64,000 nt of DNA from Dipodascopsis uninucleata var. uninucleata (taxonomy: Eukaryota > Ascomycota > Lipomycetes > Lipomycetales > Lipomycetaceae): positions 1,674,001-1,738,000 of the forward strand of contig JAJLTO010000002.1 of NCBI GenBank assembly GCA_030568195.1, given 5' to 3'. The notes under the pieces were generated by a model. It saw only the letters and a program-made list of their open reading frames with translations. It was not told the origin of the DNA and searched no databases. A program made the position numbers and the translations under genes. Positions 54,836-64,000 of this stretch are shown one piece after another (positions within the stretch are counted from its first letter, which is position 1; every line of letters begins with the position of its first letter).

Positions 54836-55460
54836 TTACCGTCGGGCCAGATAGTTAGCCGGTAGTTCGTTCATACAATTTGAGTGGAGTTCCTGTTGAA
54901 ACAGACGTAATGATTTTATTAGTTTAGACATTATTCAAGAACTGTCAAATTAAAATTACCTGCAGGCCTTTCAGGCATTCCTCTTTCGTGTTGGCTGCCA
55001 ATTTTTTATATCTCAAATCACTGAGGGAGTCGACGATTTCAGTTGACTTGAGAAGCATCTCGTCGCATGATCTGTCAAGCATGTCCAACTCTGATGCCAT
55101 TCGCTCTACCGCTCTTTCCATGCTAGCAATTAGATCCTGCAGCGACAACTCCGATGTATCCTTACTCTCCAATAGCTCTGAATAAATATTTCGAGAGTCA
55201 CTCTCGTCCTCTGACACCCCACTTTCATCCCCTTCTGAATGCTTTAATGTCTGATTCGACACCTCGCATTCTAACTCAATGTTCTTCTCGACCACCTTAA
55301 GCTGGCGTGTACGTACATCTGAGAGATCATGAAACAGAGAATCCACAGCAATGTCCGATCTCTTGTCAGCAGGAAATAATTTTGTAAATTCCTGTTTGCT
55401 GATTATATCTGACAGATGGTTGTTTTCTGTCAGCAAAGAGAGTATAGTCCTCTCGTCCAT
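54836..55460 (-). CDS. Kinetochore protein of the Nkp2/Cnl2 family
   Basis: Exons 55460-54960 and 54892-54836 (minus strand) join in frame to 185 aa (67-nt intron, GTAATT/ACAG). The start MDERTILSLLTENNHLSDII, the block SKQEFTKLFPADKRSD, and the helical end SLSDLRYKKLAANTKEECLK with GLQELHSNC match the Cnl2/Nkp2 layout: a short N-terminal block with F..LFP, then long coiled coils. Nkp2/Cnl2 is a small coiled-coil subunit of the inner-kinetochore CCAN/Ctf19 (Mis6/Sim4) complex. The middle is acidic (SEGDESGVSEDESDS). Without the second exon the frame would end four codons after the donor, so splicing restores the family-like C-terminus. Confidence 0.78.
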
Positions 55461-55970
55461 ACTAGTTTGCTAGTTTGATTACCAGCGTATTTAGATTATA
55501 AAATAGTTCAAATAAACGTCGTGCAGCTATCTACAGTATTTAGAAAATTTTAGATAGAAATAGCTGCATTTTATCGCTTTATTCGCGGTCAATGTCTTGC
55601 ACTATATACTCTATTATTTCAAATGTTCGATACACGAAACACGCGAAATTGCTTGTCTACAGAGCAATAATAATGGTATGTTTATCAGGGTAACTAGCGA
55701 CCTTCCCAGCTGAACGGGCATTAATGAATGTGCCTAGTCATTATTATCAATCGCGTGTGGGATCACAGATAAAGAGAGCTGACAGAGTCAAAATTTTTCA
55801 AACAGATACATCTCGCAGATCAAGGATAGGCGCTGGATTTGAAAGGCTAATAGCAAAAATATATTCATGGAAGGCGGTGTGGGGCGATTCTAAGTTAGCA
55901 AGAAGAGCTGCAAAAGTCGCACAACATTGCTGGATCAAGGTAGGAGTGAATACAGACACTAGAGGGCATT
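55461..55970. other. Shared promoter of the Nkp2-like gene and ATG4
   Basis: 510 nt between divergent starts. On the ATG4 side an 87-codon ORF (55724-55987) overlaps the ATG4 start; see the separate entry. Confidence 0.4.
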
Positions 55971-55987
55971 ATGGACAACCTACATAG
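55724..55987 (+). CDS. 87-codon ORF overlapping the ATG4 start
   Basis: ATG-initiated frame, basic (SRIGAGFERLIAKIYSWKAV, SKLARRAAKVAQHCW), ending in TAG 17 nt past the ATG4 initiation codon in a different frame. If the ATG4 mRNA begins upstream of 55724 it would act as an overlapping upstream ORF and depress ATG4 translation. No homology is recognised. Chance cannot be excluded. Confidence 0.25.
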   Translation: MNVPSHYYQSRVGSQIKRADRVKIFQTDTSRRSRIGAGFERLIAKIYSWKAVWGDSKLARRAAKVAQHCWIKVGVNTDTRGHYGQPT

Positions 55988-57551
55988 ATTTGTGAACTAT
56001 TTACTGGATCCTGAAGCTGAAAATATTGATCATTCAAATCCCCTATGGGTTCTGGGGGCTGAATACTCGCCAGTGCCTGATGACGAATCACAACTACAAG
56101 GAAATGGCGAAAGCTCATACTTATCGCAGATCAAACGAGCAAGCTCCCCTCAGTTTGACGTTCAGCAGTTAACTTCCAAGATTTCGAACTATTTTATAAG
56201 ACCACAAACTGGACCTTCGTTAACTCCCTTATCGGAAGGAAGGAAGATCACTGGTGATAAAGCAATAGAGCAGCGAAAGCCGCAGCATAGTCGTTCCTGT
56301 AATAGTACGCAGAAGTCTACAAGCAATAGTCACCAGACGCAAGAACATGTAATGGAAATCAATAATGGAAATCCCTGCAGACAACATATGCAGCCTGAAG
56401 ATTTTAGAACGATAAAATGCGTCTGGCCTTCCGATTTTGTGGATAAAATAGAAGAAAGGCTGTGGATGACATATAGAACAAATTTCCCAGTCATCCCAAG
56501 GGTTACTGATGGACCAGCATCAATATCAGTAAGTTCGTTACTTAGAGGTCAAATCAACGACAAAGATGGATTCACGTCGGATGTTGGGTGGGGTTGTATG
56601 GTACGTACAGGCCAGACCTTGCTGGCGAATACGCTGGCGTCTATGAGACATCTAAGAATGGGATCAGATGAAGAGAAGAAAGTAGTATCTTGGTTTTCTG
56701 ATGACCCTCGAGCCCCATTTTCCATACATAGATTCGTTCAGCAAGGCTATATTGCATGTGGAAAATATCCAGGCGAATGGTTTGGACCTTCCGCAGCGGC
56801 TCGCTGTATACAGATACTGTGCTCTGAGTTCGAGGAGTCAAATCTCCGTGTTTACATTGCGGGAGATGCGGGCGATATATACGAAGACAGCCTTTTACAG
56901 GTTGCAAAAGGGCTCGATGGAGCGGGAGATTTCAAACCTACGCTAATTCTTCTTGGTATACGCCTTGGTATTGAAAAGATTAACCCAATATATCATAATG
57001 CTCTAAAGTTCTGTTTACAAGTTCCTCAAGGCGTAGGTATCGCTGGAGGTAGACCTTCTTCATCCCACTATTTTTTCGGTTTTCAGGAATCAAATCTATT
57101 TTATCTGGATCCTCATTTTCCGCGTAAAGCTCTACCGTATAGAACTAATTATGCATCTTATACAAAGGATGAAATAGACTCTGTTCATACACGGCGAGTA
57201 CGAAATATAAGTCTTGATGTTGTGGATCCTAGTATGCTTATAGGTTTTTTGATCCGCGATAAGGATGACTGGATAGATTGGAAGGATAGGATAGAACAGT
57301 TTTCTGGCAAAAAATTTATACATTTATCGAGATCGGAACCTGTTTTTGGACAAGGACACAGTATGAACATGGATGACTACGTTGACCTTGGATACACCTC
57401 AAGGAAGAGAGCGACGCCTATAGACGCATCTGGTAATGAGAGTGAGGATTTCGAGCACGTTAATCTTGAAGACGTTGAAGATGATCACGGTGTTCGAGAA
57501 ATTGAGACTGATAATGAAGAGGAATCTGAAGATGTAGGTGATGACCTATGA
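55971..57551 (+). CDS. ATG4: Autophagy cysteine protease Atg4
   Basis: Single exon, 526 aa. The start MDNLHRFVNYLLDPEAENID resembles the short conserved N-terminus of Atg4 (xxYxWDPEP..). The C54-family protease core includes TSDVGWGCMVRTGQTLLANT with catalytic Cys209, PFSIHRFVQQGYIACGKYPG and EWFGPSAAARCIQ. GIAGGRPSSSHYFFGFQ then precedes LDPHFPR with catalytic Asp380 and His382. Atg4 trims the C-terminus of Atg8 to expose glycine and later releases Atg8 from phosphatidylethanolamine. The Cys-Asp-His triad is intact. The acidic C-terminal tail contains EDFEHVNLE, which includes a candidate Atg8-interacting FxxV. Residues ~45-150 are a low-complexity insert. Confidence 0.96.
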   Translation: MDNLHRFVNYLLDPEAENIDHSNPLWVLGAEYSPVPDDESQLQGNGESSYLSQIKRASSPQFDVQQLTSKISNYFIRPQTGPSLTPLSEGRKITGDKAIEQRKPQHSRSCNSTQKSTSNSHQTQEHVMEINNGNPCRQHMQPEDFRTIKCVWPSDFVDKIEERLWMTYRTNFPVIPRVTDGPASISVSSLLRGQINDKDGFTSDVGWGCMVRTGQTLLANTLASMRHLRMGSDEEKKVVSWFSDDPRAPFSIHRFVQQGYIACGKYPGEWFGPSAAARCIQILCSEFEESNLRVYIAGDAGDIYEDSLLQVAKGLDGAGDFKPTLILLGIRLGIEKINPIYHNALKFCLQVPQGVGIAGGRPSSSHYFFGFQESNLFYLDPHFPRKALPYRTNYASYTKDEIDSVHTRRVRNISLDVVDPSMLIGFLIRDKDDWIDWKDRIEQFSGKKFIHLSRSEPVFGQGHSMNMDDYVDLGYTSRKRATPIDASGNESEDFEHVNLEDVEDDHGVREIETDNEEESEDVGDDL

Positions 57552-58253
57552 TTTAGATCAATGCCTGTCGGTTTAAACGTCATATCACCAATAATTTGAT
57601 TTATCTTTGAGCTAGTATACTAATAACTTGCTCTGCTTCTGTACTGTTGTTTATTCTGCTTTCAGAATGAGATGATATACTTTTTCTTTTTTTTGGTCGT
57701 CTTGTGGAATCATATTTGTTGTTTTCTTTGGTTTCGTTGTCGTGACAATCAGCATCTTGTCTTATAATAAAGCAGTCATGAGAGCAGGTTTTATGCAATC
57801 TTTAAGCTCTTTTCTTAATCATTTTTTGATACAGATAGACTGCTAGGTCAGGAACGAATTAATAGTTCTTTAATAATTCATATTTTGATCGCTGCTTTTA
57901 GATTGCTTATTTTCTTATATTCGCATTTTACTTGTGTACTAGTGTCACAGTAAGTTTTGGCCCTGATAAATATCAGAGATAGTAAAATCTCATGACAAAC
58001 CGATGATTTGTATAGTCCTGGTGCCGACTGTTCTTAGTCGCCTGTATTAACTTAGAACAGTTTGGATATGGTGTTTATGTGGTGGGTAGTCTGGTGACTA
58101 CTCGAATTATAAGGCCCTATTGGGAGCGATAAAATATTAGTGTCAACCTGTTCACAGTGACGGAGACTTCCTGATATTAGACTCCTCTTCTAAATTTATT
58201 TTACAAGCTTACAAAACATAAGATATAAATGGAAAATTTATATACTAAATAAA
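57552..58253. other. Gap between ATG4 and the FAD oxidase gene
   Basis: 702 nt. A minus-strand 65-codon ORF (57601-57798) has a Cys/His-containing start (MHKTCSHDCF, DADCHDN) and a basic stretch RRPKKRKS. It might be a terminal exon of a small gene but no upstream exon can be joined convincingly. Otherwise nothing. Confidence 0.35.
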
Positions 58254-59628
58254 ATGATTTCTTTAGACAAAACTAGCAAGATCCGAATAATCGGGGCTGG
58301 TGCGTTTGGGCTATCCACTGCTTATTATCTACTTCTGAACGGTTACAAAGATATCATCATATATGACAGGCAACTGCCTCCTGTCCAAGACGGAAGTAGC
58401 GTAGACATATCCCGAATTGTACGACCAGATTATAGAGACGTTGTATATGCGAAAATGGCTGTGGAAGCTCGAGAAATTTGGTCACAAGACGAGATATATA
58501 AAGATACTTATCACGAGTGTGGACTACTGGTCATGACTCATTCAGATAAGTCGATATATGCTACTGACGCTTACAGAATCGTTAAAGATCTTCATCTTCC
58601 GGTAACAACATTTAATTCAGGAGAAGAAGCTGCTCAATATTACAAATTGGATACTGAAACCACGTTGAAAGGGCTATCTGGTTATGTGAACCATCGAGCT
58701 GGTTGGGCATACGCTTCTAAAGCTATTGAACAGCTGGCAGCCAAAGTTCACGAATTGGGTGCAAAATTTTTGGCACACGCTGTTACAAAGGTTATCTATT
58801 CTTCTGATGGTACTAGAGTGGACTATGTTGAATTTGAAGATGGGGAAACCGACGCAAAGTGTTCGGGCGATCTCTATATAATGGCCACTGGTGCATGGAC
58901 TGATTCCATTGTCGATATGAGGTGCAGTGTCTTGGCTACGGGCCAACCAGTTGCATATATCCAACTGACAGATGAAGAGTACGAGAAATTCAAGCACTTA
59001 CCAATTTATATCAACTTTTTATCTGGTTTCTATGTATTTCCACCTCATCCAGAAACTAAAGTACTGAAGGCTGCCAGACATGGATTCGGCTATACACGAT
59101 ATGAAAATTCTTTAGATGGTACTCGTAAATCATCACAACCTCCTTTTGTAGTGTACTCAAAGGGAGAGAAACCAGAGATAAGGAATATGCTGCCAAAGGA
59201 TGCTCAGCAATGCATACGCGAGGGCCTATTAGAGTATTTAGGTGCGGAGATCGCAGACAGACAATATCTGAAGGCTCGAATATGCTGGTATAACGATACC
59301 CCTACACAGGACTTTATATTCGATTATAAACCTGACGTGAAGAATATGTTTATTGCTACTGGAGGGAGTGGCCAGTAAGTAGAAAATTTAGAAATTGGAC
59401 ATGGTATAATATATATATATATATAAAGTGACTAACGTACTACCATGATCAAATAGTGCCTTTAAATTTCTACCGGTTCTCGGAAAATATGCTGTTGGAT
59501 GTCTAGAACGGACACTATCAAGCGACCTGTTAGAGAAATTTGCTTGGCGAGAAGAACAGGAAAGTAAGCAGGACTTTTCTCGAGGTGGCACTCAGATGAT
59601 GAGCTTGACAGAGGCTGAAGCAATATAA
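58254..59628 (+). CDS. FAD-dependent amine oxidase (saccharopine/fructosyl-amino-acid oxidase type)
   Basis: Exons 58254-59374 and 59457-59628 join in frame to 430 aa (82-nt intron, GTAAGT, ACTAAC branch, ATAG). The Rossmann FAD loop is at the N-terminus (IRIIGAGAFGLSTAYYLL). The DAO fold continues with SSVDISRIVRPDYRD and VDYVEFEDGE. The substrate end reads KARICWYNDTPTQDFIFDYK (Cys344, positioned like the covalent-flavin Cys of monomeric sarcosine and fructosyl-amine oxidases) and GGSGHAFKFLPVLGKY across the splice. It belongs to the MSOX/FAP2 family, which in S. pombe includes an L-saccharopine oxidase. Substrate cannot be told from sequence. The C-terminus (SLTEAEAI) lacks an obvious peroxisomal SKL-like signal, though relatives are often peroxisomal. 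Confidence 0.88.
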
Positions 59629-60352
59629 AATGCCTTTATACCATCTTTATTATAAGTACACTAGATTTTTGACGTTGAAGGAGCCTGACAATAGATACGG
59701 GCCGTCTATACTTTAATTCATATTAATGTCTTTGATATTGGTATCCAAATACGAAATTATTGGTTCTTGAATATTATGGCAGTGTAATGCTATTAAGCAA
59801 GTTGTAGAATCCCGTATATCTGAACACAAAATATCGTTTGTGAACATTAGTATTCTTAAATATAATCCAGCTTCACTGTTCAGCAATATCGACATGCCTT
59901 AATATACACACTTTAAATTTATCGTTATTGCTACGTGAGAATATATCTCGTTATATATACAACTGTATGGTTAAAGCTTAACAAAATAACCTCGTTTTAT
60001 CAATTAGTCTCATGACTGTGAAAAAGACTTGCTTTGTGTACCGACTCTCGAATTAATTTGGGACTGAGGAAGCAGAACACTCATTTTAGCTACGTTTTTG
60101 TTAGGTTCACATACTTGCAACGTAAGCTGGCAGAGAGTCCTGCGCCGAAGCTAAAATGCAATTCCAGAACTAATAAAAGTGGTAAAAGAGATCAAGTTGT
60201 CCATATAGTGTGAATATTAATTGAATTGAAAGGAGAAGGGCTCTAAAAAGGAGTAACGGACATCCTTTTTAGAGAGATCTTATTTGGTCTGTATAATATT
60301 GTATTGACAACTGCGAAATTTTGACGAGATCCGTGTAAATACATCTTATACA
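59629..60352. other. Gap upstream of SET9
   Basis: 724 nt, AT-rich. The only notable structure is the perfect 12-bp hairpin at 60241-60274. A 60-codon minus-strand ORF shows nothing recognisable. Confidence 0.4.
60241..60274. promoter_or_regulatory. Perfect 12-bp hairpin ahead of SET9
   Basis: CTCTAAAAAGGA and TCCTTTTTAGAG pair without mismatch around a 10-nt loop, ending 78 nt before the SET9 ATG. It is either a 5'-UTR hairpin that could slow scanning or a dyad protein site in the promoter. Confidence 0.6.
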
Positions 60353-62221
60353 ATGTCTACTATGAAGTCACGTTCGCTGTCGCCATCAGATTTGTCTCCA
60401 TCTCCAAGTGCTTCTCTAGCATCTGAAAGAAGTAGACTGTCGTCCGACATGTCGAGCAGAGAGAGCAGCACGACTGATGCATCAGCAATTACGGCACTTA
60501 CGTTAAGCACTAGTAACAGTAGCTCGGCAACTTCGTCTAGAAGCTCTTCAAGTACTAGAAATACTGAAGGCACATCTTCAAAATATCATTTGTCGACTGA
60601 AATGCTCGCGACCTTTGACGACTTTTTGACGACTTTGTTGATCGAAACCCTTCATTTCTGGACACCAATTCACAAGGTAGATGCTAGTCGACGAGCACCT
60701 CGAGCACCTCGTAAGCAAACTACTACTATTCATTCACTTCTGAAGAACCATGCTGCTGGACAACAAGAATTGCTAGAGAAGTTTCTTGAAATTCCCGTGG
60801 TGAGGGCGTTTTTTGCACCACTGCGTCATAAGCCGAAAGAGCAACAAGAGTTTGAACGGCACTCGAAAAGATATCTAGCAATATATGCACCGGATACAGG
60901 CTTCGAACTTGGAACTACGGAGCGCTACAGGCACGCGTCGGGTAGATCAGAGCTCTGCGTTTTGGCTCGACGAACGTTCGAAGCAGGTGAACAGATTACT
61001 CACCTGACTGGAAGAATGGCGGAGCTAACTGAAGACGATGAAGCTAGTTTTACCAATACGCAGGCAAAAGACTTTTCTATTATATATTCTGAAAGATTGG
61101 ACGCTTCTTGCCTTATGCTAGGACCATGCCGTTTTGTGAATCATGATTGCCAGCCTAATGCCAGATTCATACCTTCTGGTTTGCTTGGTGTAGGAATAGT
61201 GGCTACTAGACAAATTCTTCGTGACGAGGAAATAACAGTCTCTTACGCAGAGAACTATTTTGGAAAGAATAATGCTGAATGTCTGTGTTCGACATGCGAA
61301 CTAGAAAAACGCGGCGCATTTGCAGATCCTGTTCAAAAAAGTCTTTTAGCTGGTGAATCCACGGACGATCGTAATGTTGACTGTTCTCAAAAGTTTCTGA
61401 GATCATCATTGTCTGCTTCTTTATTTGATTTGGATTCTATTTCAGGCTCTCAGAGTGATGAAAGCAATGCGTTATCTACTGGCTCGCCTCAAAGAAAGAG
61501 ACGTAAAGTTGTATTAGAGATGTTACGTAGGACCGCAGTTCTAAACGGTAGCCAACTGAGACGTCCTAGAAAGGCAATTAGCACTGGTGATAGTCGAAGA
61601 CATAAGAAATTGAAGAAAGGGAAAGACAATGAACCTCTAGGACATTCAATTTTGAATGGAAGAAGAGTATCACATAGAAAATCATCTTCTCGCTATAGAG
61701 AGTCCGTTAAGCTGTCCAAAGAAGAAAGTAAAGAGAAAATTATCTCGAGCACACTCAAAATGCAAATGGAAATAATCGCTACTCAAGAGAAGATTGCACA
61801 AGCTAACGCACGCTCAAAGCAACTATACAACGCATATTGGGGATCGATGGATAATTTGAGATTAAGAAATAAGAAAGCATATCTTATGCATACTTCAAAG
61901 GAAGTGTCGGATTCTCAAACTATATCAAAAACAGCAAGGTCAGCGTTGGAGTACATAGAACTTATACCAAAGACTATAGAAACCTGTAGTAATTGTAGGA
62001 CAACTTTTGTACTATCATCCATAGCGCAATCCTGCTTAGATTACAAGAGACGTTATCAACTAGCCGGCAGACCGTTAAGTTGTATAAGATGCAATCGACA
62101 CGCAGCGATATATGGCAAGCCTTGGCCGATGGTAGATAAAAACTGGGGAGGATACAAGCAATCTACAGCTCTGCGGAATGTAAACGAAATAGAAGAGTTT
62201 TATGTTACACTTGACATTTAG
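60353..62221 (+). CDS. SET9: Histone H4-K20 methyltransferase Set9 (Suv4-20 family)
   Basis: Single exon, 622 aa. A Ser-rich N-terminal extension (~80 residues) precedes the Set9 start-like block TFDDFLTTLLIETLHFWTPI. The SET domain lies at about 190-320: YRHASGRSELCVLARRTF, QITHLTGRMAELTEDDEA, CRFVNHDCQPNARF (the NHDC AdoMet-binding element) and ISVSY-like ITVSYAENYFGKNNAECLC with the post-SET Cys cluster CLCSTC. A basic linker follows, then a second Cys-rich C-terminal part (CSNCRTTF and CIRCNRHAAIYGKPWP) found in fungal Set9. The enzyme methylates Lys20 of histone H4 in nuclear chromatin, a mark used by the DNA-damage checkpoint protein Crb2. Translation may also begin at the downstream ATG ahead of LATFDDF. 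The N-terminal extension is longer than usual. Confidence 0.93.
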   Translation: MSTMKSRSLSPSDLSPSPSASLASERSRLSSDMSSRESSTTDASAITALTLSTSNSSSATSSRSSSSTRNTEGTSSKYHLSTEMLATFDDFLTTLLIETLHFWTPIHKVDASRRAPRAPRKQTTTIHSLLKNHAAGQQELLEKFLEIPVVRAFFAPLRHKPKEQQEFERHSKRYLAIYAPDTGFELGTTERYRHASGRSELCVLARRTFEAGEQITHLTGRMAELTEDDEASFTNTQAKDFSIIYSERLDASCLMLGPCRFVNHDCQPNARFIPSGLLGVGIVATRQILRDEEITVSYAENYFGKNNAECLCSTCELEKRGAFADPVQKSLLAGESTDDRNVDCSQKFLRSSLSASLFDLDSISGSQSDESNALSTGSPQRKRRKVVLEMLRRTAVLNGSQLRRPRKAISTGDSRRHKKLKKGKDNEPLGHSILNGRRVSHRKSSSRYRESVKLSKEESKEKIISSTLKMQMEIIATQEKIAQANARSKQLYNAYWGSMDNLRLRNKKAYLMHTSKEVSDSQTISKTARSALEYIELIPKTIETCSNCRTTFVLSSIAQSCLDYKRRYQLAGRPLSCIRCNRHAAIYGKPWPMVDKNWGGYKQSTALRNVNEIEEFYVTLDI

Positions 62222-63024
62222 AAACTTTTGTTATCACTCACATTATTTATGAGGGTTGTATAGTATAGAAGTCGCTGATAATATTGTAAATTAGACATAA
62301 CCGTTTATTTAGGAATAAAAAGGATTGTACCATATGAAATAAATTGTACAGTATGAATTCTACAATATGTTAAACCATTAAGATTACTGATCATTTGCTA
62401 GGTAAAAGCGCAGCACAACTAGAATTGCACTACGAGTTATTATTATATTTAATAACTTAAATAGACGCGTCAGGAACAAATTATATATAATGTACTAAGT
62501 AAGTAGATAGTTAAACAACCAATATGACAAAACTAGATCGATAAAATAAGCGAACAATAGTCTTCATGGCAGAAGCAAAAATAAACCAGCCGAAGGCACA
62601 CTCATAAGAGTTACTATTACTCTCTTGCGATATAAACTGTTTTGATTGACTAAGATTTGGATAAATAACTTGTAACACCAAAATCCAAAAGCTGTAGACG
62701 AGTATAGACTTGTATATGACGAGGAACATTACAAAAATGCCCATTAATTGTATGAAAGGCTGTGTGACTTTCCGAGTCTCACAATCTGTAATGGATTTTA
62801 AGAGATTCGATATATAGTCATACCTTATCAAAAGTTGTTGAAATACCTTTAACATAAAAAGAATTTCAAGGGCTGTTAGATCGAATATATCTGCGAAGTG
62901 CACCAAACATCTATAATTTCAATGATAAACGACATATAGACAAATTTTTCAAAAATATAACAAGAAAATAAAAACGAAACACAGTAACATAGAAATTAAG
63001 TTATTAGTGCGAGTAGTTTCTTCT
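62222..63024. other. Convergent region between SET9 and the SGNH-like gene
   Basis: 803 nt. A minus-strand hydrophobic ORF lies at 62511-62906 (listed). Otherwise AT-rich with no further feature. Confidence 0.4.
62511..62852 (-). CDS. Possible small two-pass membrane protein
   Basis: The open frame runs back to 62906 but its first in-frame ATG is MLKVFQQLLIRYDYISNLLK at about 62852, giving about 113 residues. It has one clear hydrophobic block (FIQLMGIFVMFLVIYKSILV, continuing into YSFWILVLQVIYP) and a second near the end (CAFGWFIFASAMKTIVRLFY). No family is recognised. A TATAG acceptor-like site precedes the open frame, so an upstream exon is conceivable but would overlap the neighbouring 3' UTR. 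Weak. Confidence 0.25.
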   Translation of the reverse strand, partial: LKVFQQLLIRYDYISNLLKSITDCETRKVTQPFIQLMGIFVMFLVIYKSILVYSFWILVLQVIYPNLSQSKQFISQESNSNSYECAFGWFIFASAMKTIVRLFYRSSFVILVV

Positions 63025-64000
63025 TTATTCCTTTCCAACATAATCAAGCCAGTTGAGAAGCATCATAGCCTTAAGCAGGTTACCTTTCATATCCGAATGG
63101 ACGCCATCGAGCGAGGTGGTTTGAATAGTAGCATTCCAAGTTCCGAGGACATCGAAACCATGGTCAGGAAGAACATCCATCATAGAGTTTTCGAACAGCA
63201 TGAGAGGCTTGTTTCCCTGTGTAAGAATGAAGGCATCTTGTTTCTTAGGACCTGCCGCGTTAGGTGTCATGAATAATCTGGGATAAGTTTTAGTGTTAGA
63301 AGCGTAGTCAGGAAACAACTTTTTTACAATTGACTCGCTTCGCTCAAGGTAGTTCAATGTAGCCTGGACATCGAGATCATTCCATAGACCGTGTCCGTAA
63401 ACAAATGCAACCTTCTTTCCTGCAGGAACACCACTAAGGTCCTCTTCATATCGCGCAAGCTCCTCGTCTGGCTGTGGGAAACGGACCTGCAAATTGATGA
63501 ACACATTAACCTTGGAGGCATCACAAGCAAAGGAGTTTGGATCCCACTTCATAATGTCTTTTGTGCTGTAAATAGTCTGCAAAGAACAAGACTTAACATT
63601 GACCTGCGCATTGCAGAAGCAGTCTGCCTTCTCTTGATCATTGAAGTTCCACTGCGTGACACCACCATAGCCCATATCTTTTCGAAGAATGACATAAAGT
63701 GCACCTAACATTTGACGCATCATAGAGTCACCAACAATGGAAATACGATCGAATCTTTCCAAAATACCACAAGCCTCCTCAGTAGTGAACCATCGCATAT
63801 CACAATCCCTAGGCATGTAAGGAGCATCAATACCAATTCTACCACCTTGTGACATTGCAGTCAAAGTAGTTTTCTTATCAGAACATAGTGGCTCGAAAGG
63901 ACGATGAAGATCAAGAGAAGAAATTTTGCAGACATCTCTGTACTTGAATTCAGCAAAAGCATCGAAGCTGTCACGAATAGGCTTGCTGAATATATCTGGC
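63025..64000 (-). CDS. SGNH/PC-esterase-like fungal protein (5' end outside window)
   Basis: The minus-strand frame is open from the right edge, so about 325 codons of the 3' part are present. In view are HRPFEPLCSDKKTTLTAMSQ, GGRIGIDAPYMPRDCDMRWF, RFDRISIVGDSMMRQMLGAL and, near the end, GTWNATIQTTSLDGVHSDMK and GNLLKAMMLLNWLDYV. GDSMMRQ is a GDS block with a candidate nucleophile serine and DGVHSD a DxxH block, the arrangement of PC-esterase/TBL and CASD1-type SGNH hydrolases. RDCDMRWF is the CW-type motif upstream. The family is known in filamentous fungi, probably as secretory-pathway acyl esterase or transferase acting on glycans. Substrate is unknown and the signal or membrane anchor would lie outside the window. 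Confidence 0.75.
   Translation of the reverse strand, partial: PDIFSKPIRDSFDAFAEFKYRDVCKISSLDLHRPFEPLCSDKKTTLTAMSQGGRIGIDAPYMPRDCDMRWFTTEEACGILERFDRISIVGDSMMRQMLGALYVILRKDMGYGGVTQWNFNDQEKADCFCNAQVNVKSCSLQTIYSTKDIMKWDPNSFACDASKVNVFINLQVRFPQPDEELARYEEDLSGVPAGKKVAFVYGHGLWNDLDVQATLNYLERSESIVKKLFPDYASNTKTYPRLFMTPNAAGPKKQDAFILTQGNKPLMLFENSMMDVLPDHGFDVLGTWNATIQTTSLDGVHSDMKGNLLKAMMLLNWLDYVGKE

Noticed and set aside
1-64000. Search for transposons, retroelements and virus-derived copies
   Set aside because: No transposase, reverse transcriptase or capsid-like frame and no long terminal repeats were recognised by eye.

Overview
The window is nuclear DNA of an ascomycete fungus. It is visibly AT-rich. 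Genes are interrupted by short GT-AG introns, mostly 52-103 nt, with donors such as GTAAGT, GTATGT and GTGAGT and CTAAC/CTGAC-like branch sites close to the acceptor. The gene set includes Set9-type H4K20 methyltransferase, a saccharopine/fructosyl-amine-type oxidase, Nkp2/Cnl2, a Rua1-domain regulator, Sfp1 with filamentous-fungus-like termini, and a prenylcysteine oxidase. It is therefore not a budding yeast of the Saccharomyces type and not a typical compact Schizosaccharomyces. An early-diverging or intron-rich ascomycete (Taphrinomycotina-like or filamentous) fits best, but I cannot place it further. No tRNA, rRNA, CRISPR, transposon or virus-derived element was recognised.

Layout. 1-4432: a Sip3/LAM sterol-transfer-like protein. 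4433-18797: two gene-poor tracts of about 6.3 kb each, on either side of a single Rua1-domain (meu26-like) putative transcription regulator; they hold several perfect hairpins and no convincing gene. 18798-34420: AP-1 gamma-adaptin; an unrecognised low-complexity protein with a duplicated GLSYxD motif, joined here from three exons; a mitochondrial RMND1/Mrx10-type protein; a small single-pass membrane protein with PY-like motifs; a charged nuclear Hel117-like protein; a UPF0132-type membrane protein; and the zinc-finger factor Sfp1. 35899-45879: argininosuccinate lyase; an unrecognised 630-aa protein; and then spliced genes for prenylcysteine oxidase, the cytochrome oxidase assembly factor Pet191, mediator subunit Med31, and the lipid-droplet/ER protein Scs3/FIT2. 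45880-48381: a 2.5-kb gap with a perfect heat-shock element. 48382-64000: a TPR-J-domain cochaperone, an unrecognised 750-aa nuclear-looking protein, Rrg9, Nkp2, the autophagy protease Atg4, a FAD amine oxidase, Set9, and the 3' part of an SGNH/PC-esterase-like gene running off the right edge.

The genes form no pathway cluster; this is ordinary eukaryotic housekeeping content. Three (Mrx10, Pet191, Rrg9) act in mitochondrial respiratory function, and several act in membrane traffic and lipid biology (Sip3, AP-1, Scs3, UPF0132). The main oddities are the two gene-poor tracts around the Rua1-domain gene with its short overlapping upstream ORFs, the reconstructed GLSY-repeat protein with a 28-nt exon and an 883-nt intron, the 11- and 21-nt exons of PET191, an 87-codon ORF overlapping the ATG4 start, and a perfect 12-bp hairpin just ahead of SET9. 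All splice models are read from the sequence alone and were checked by hand for frame continuity.
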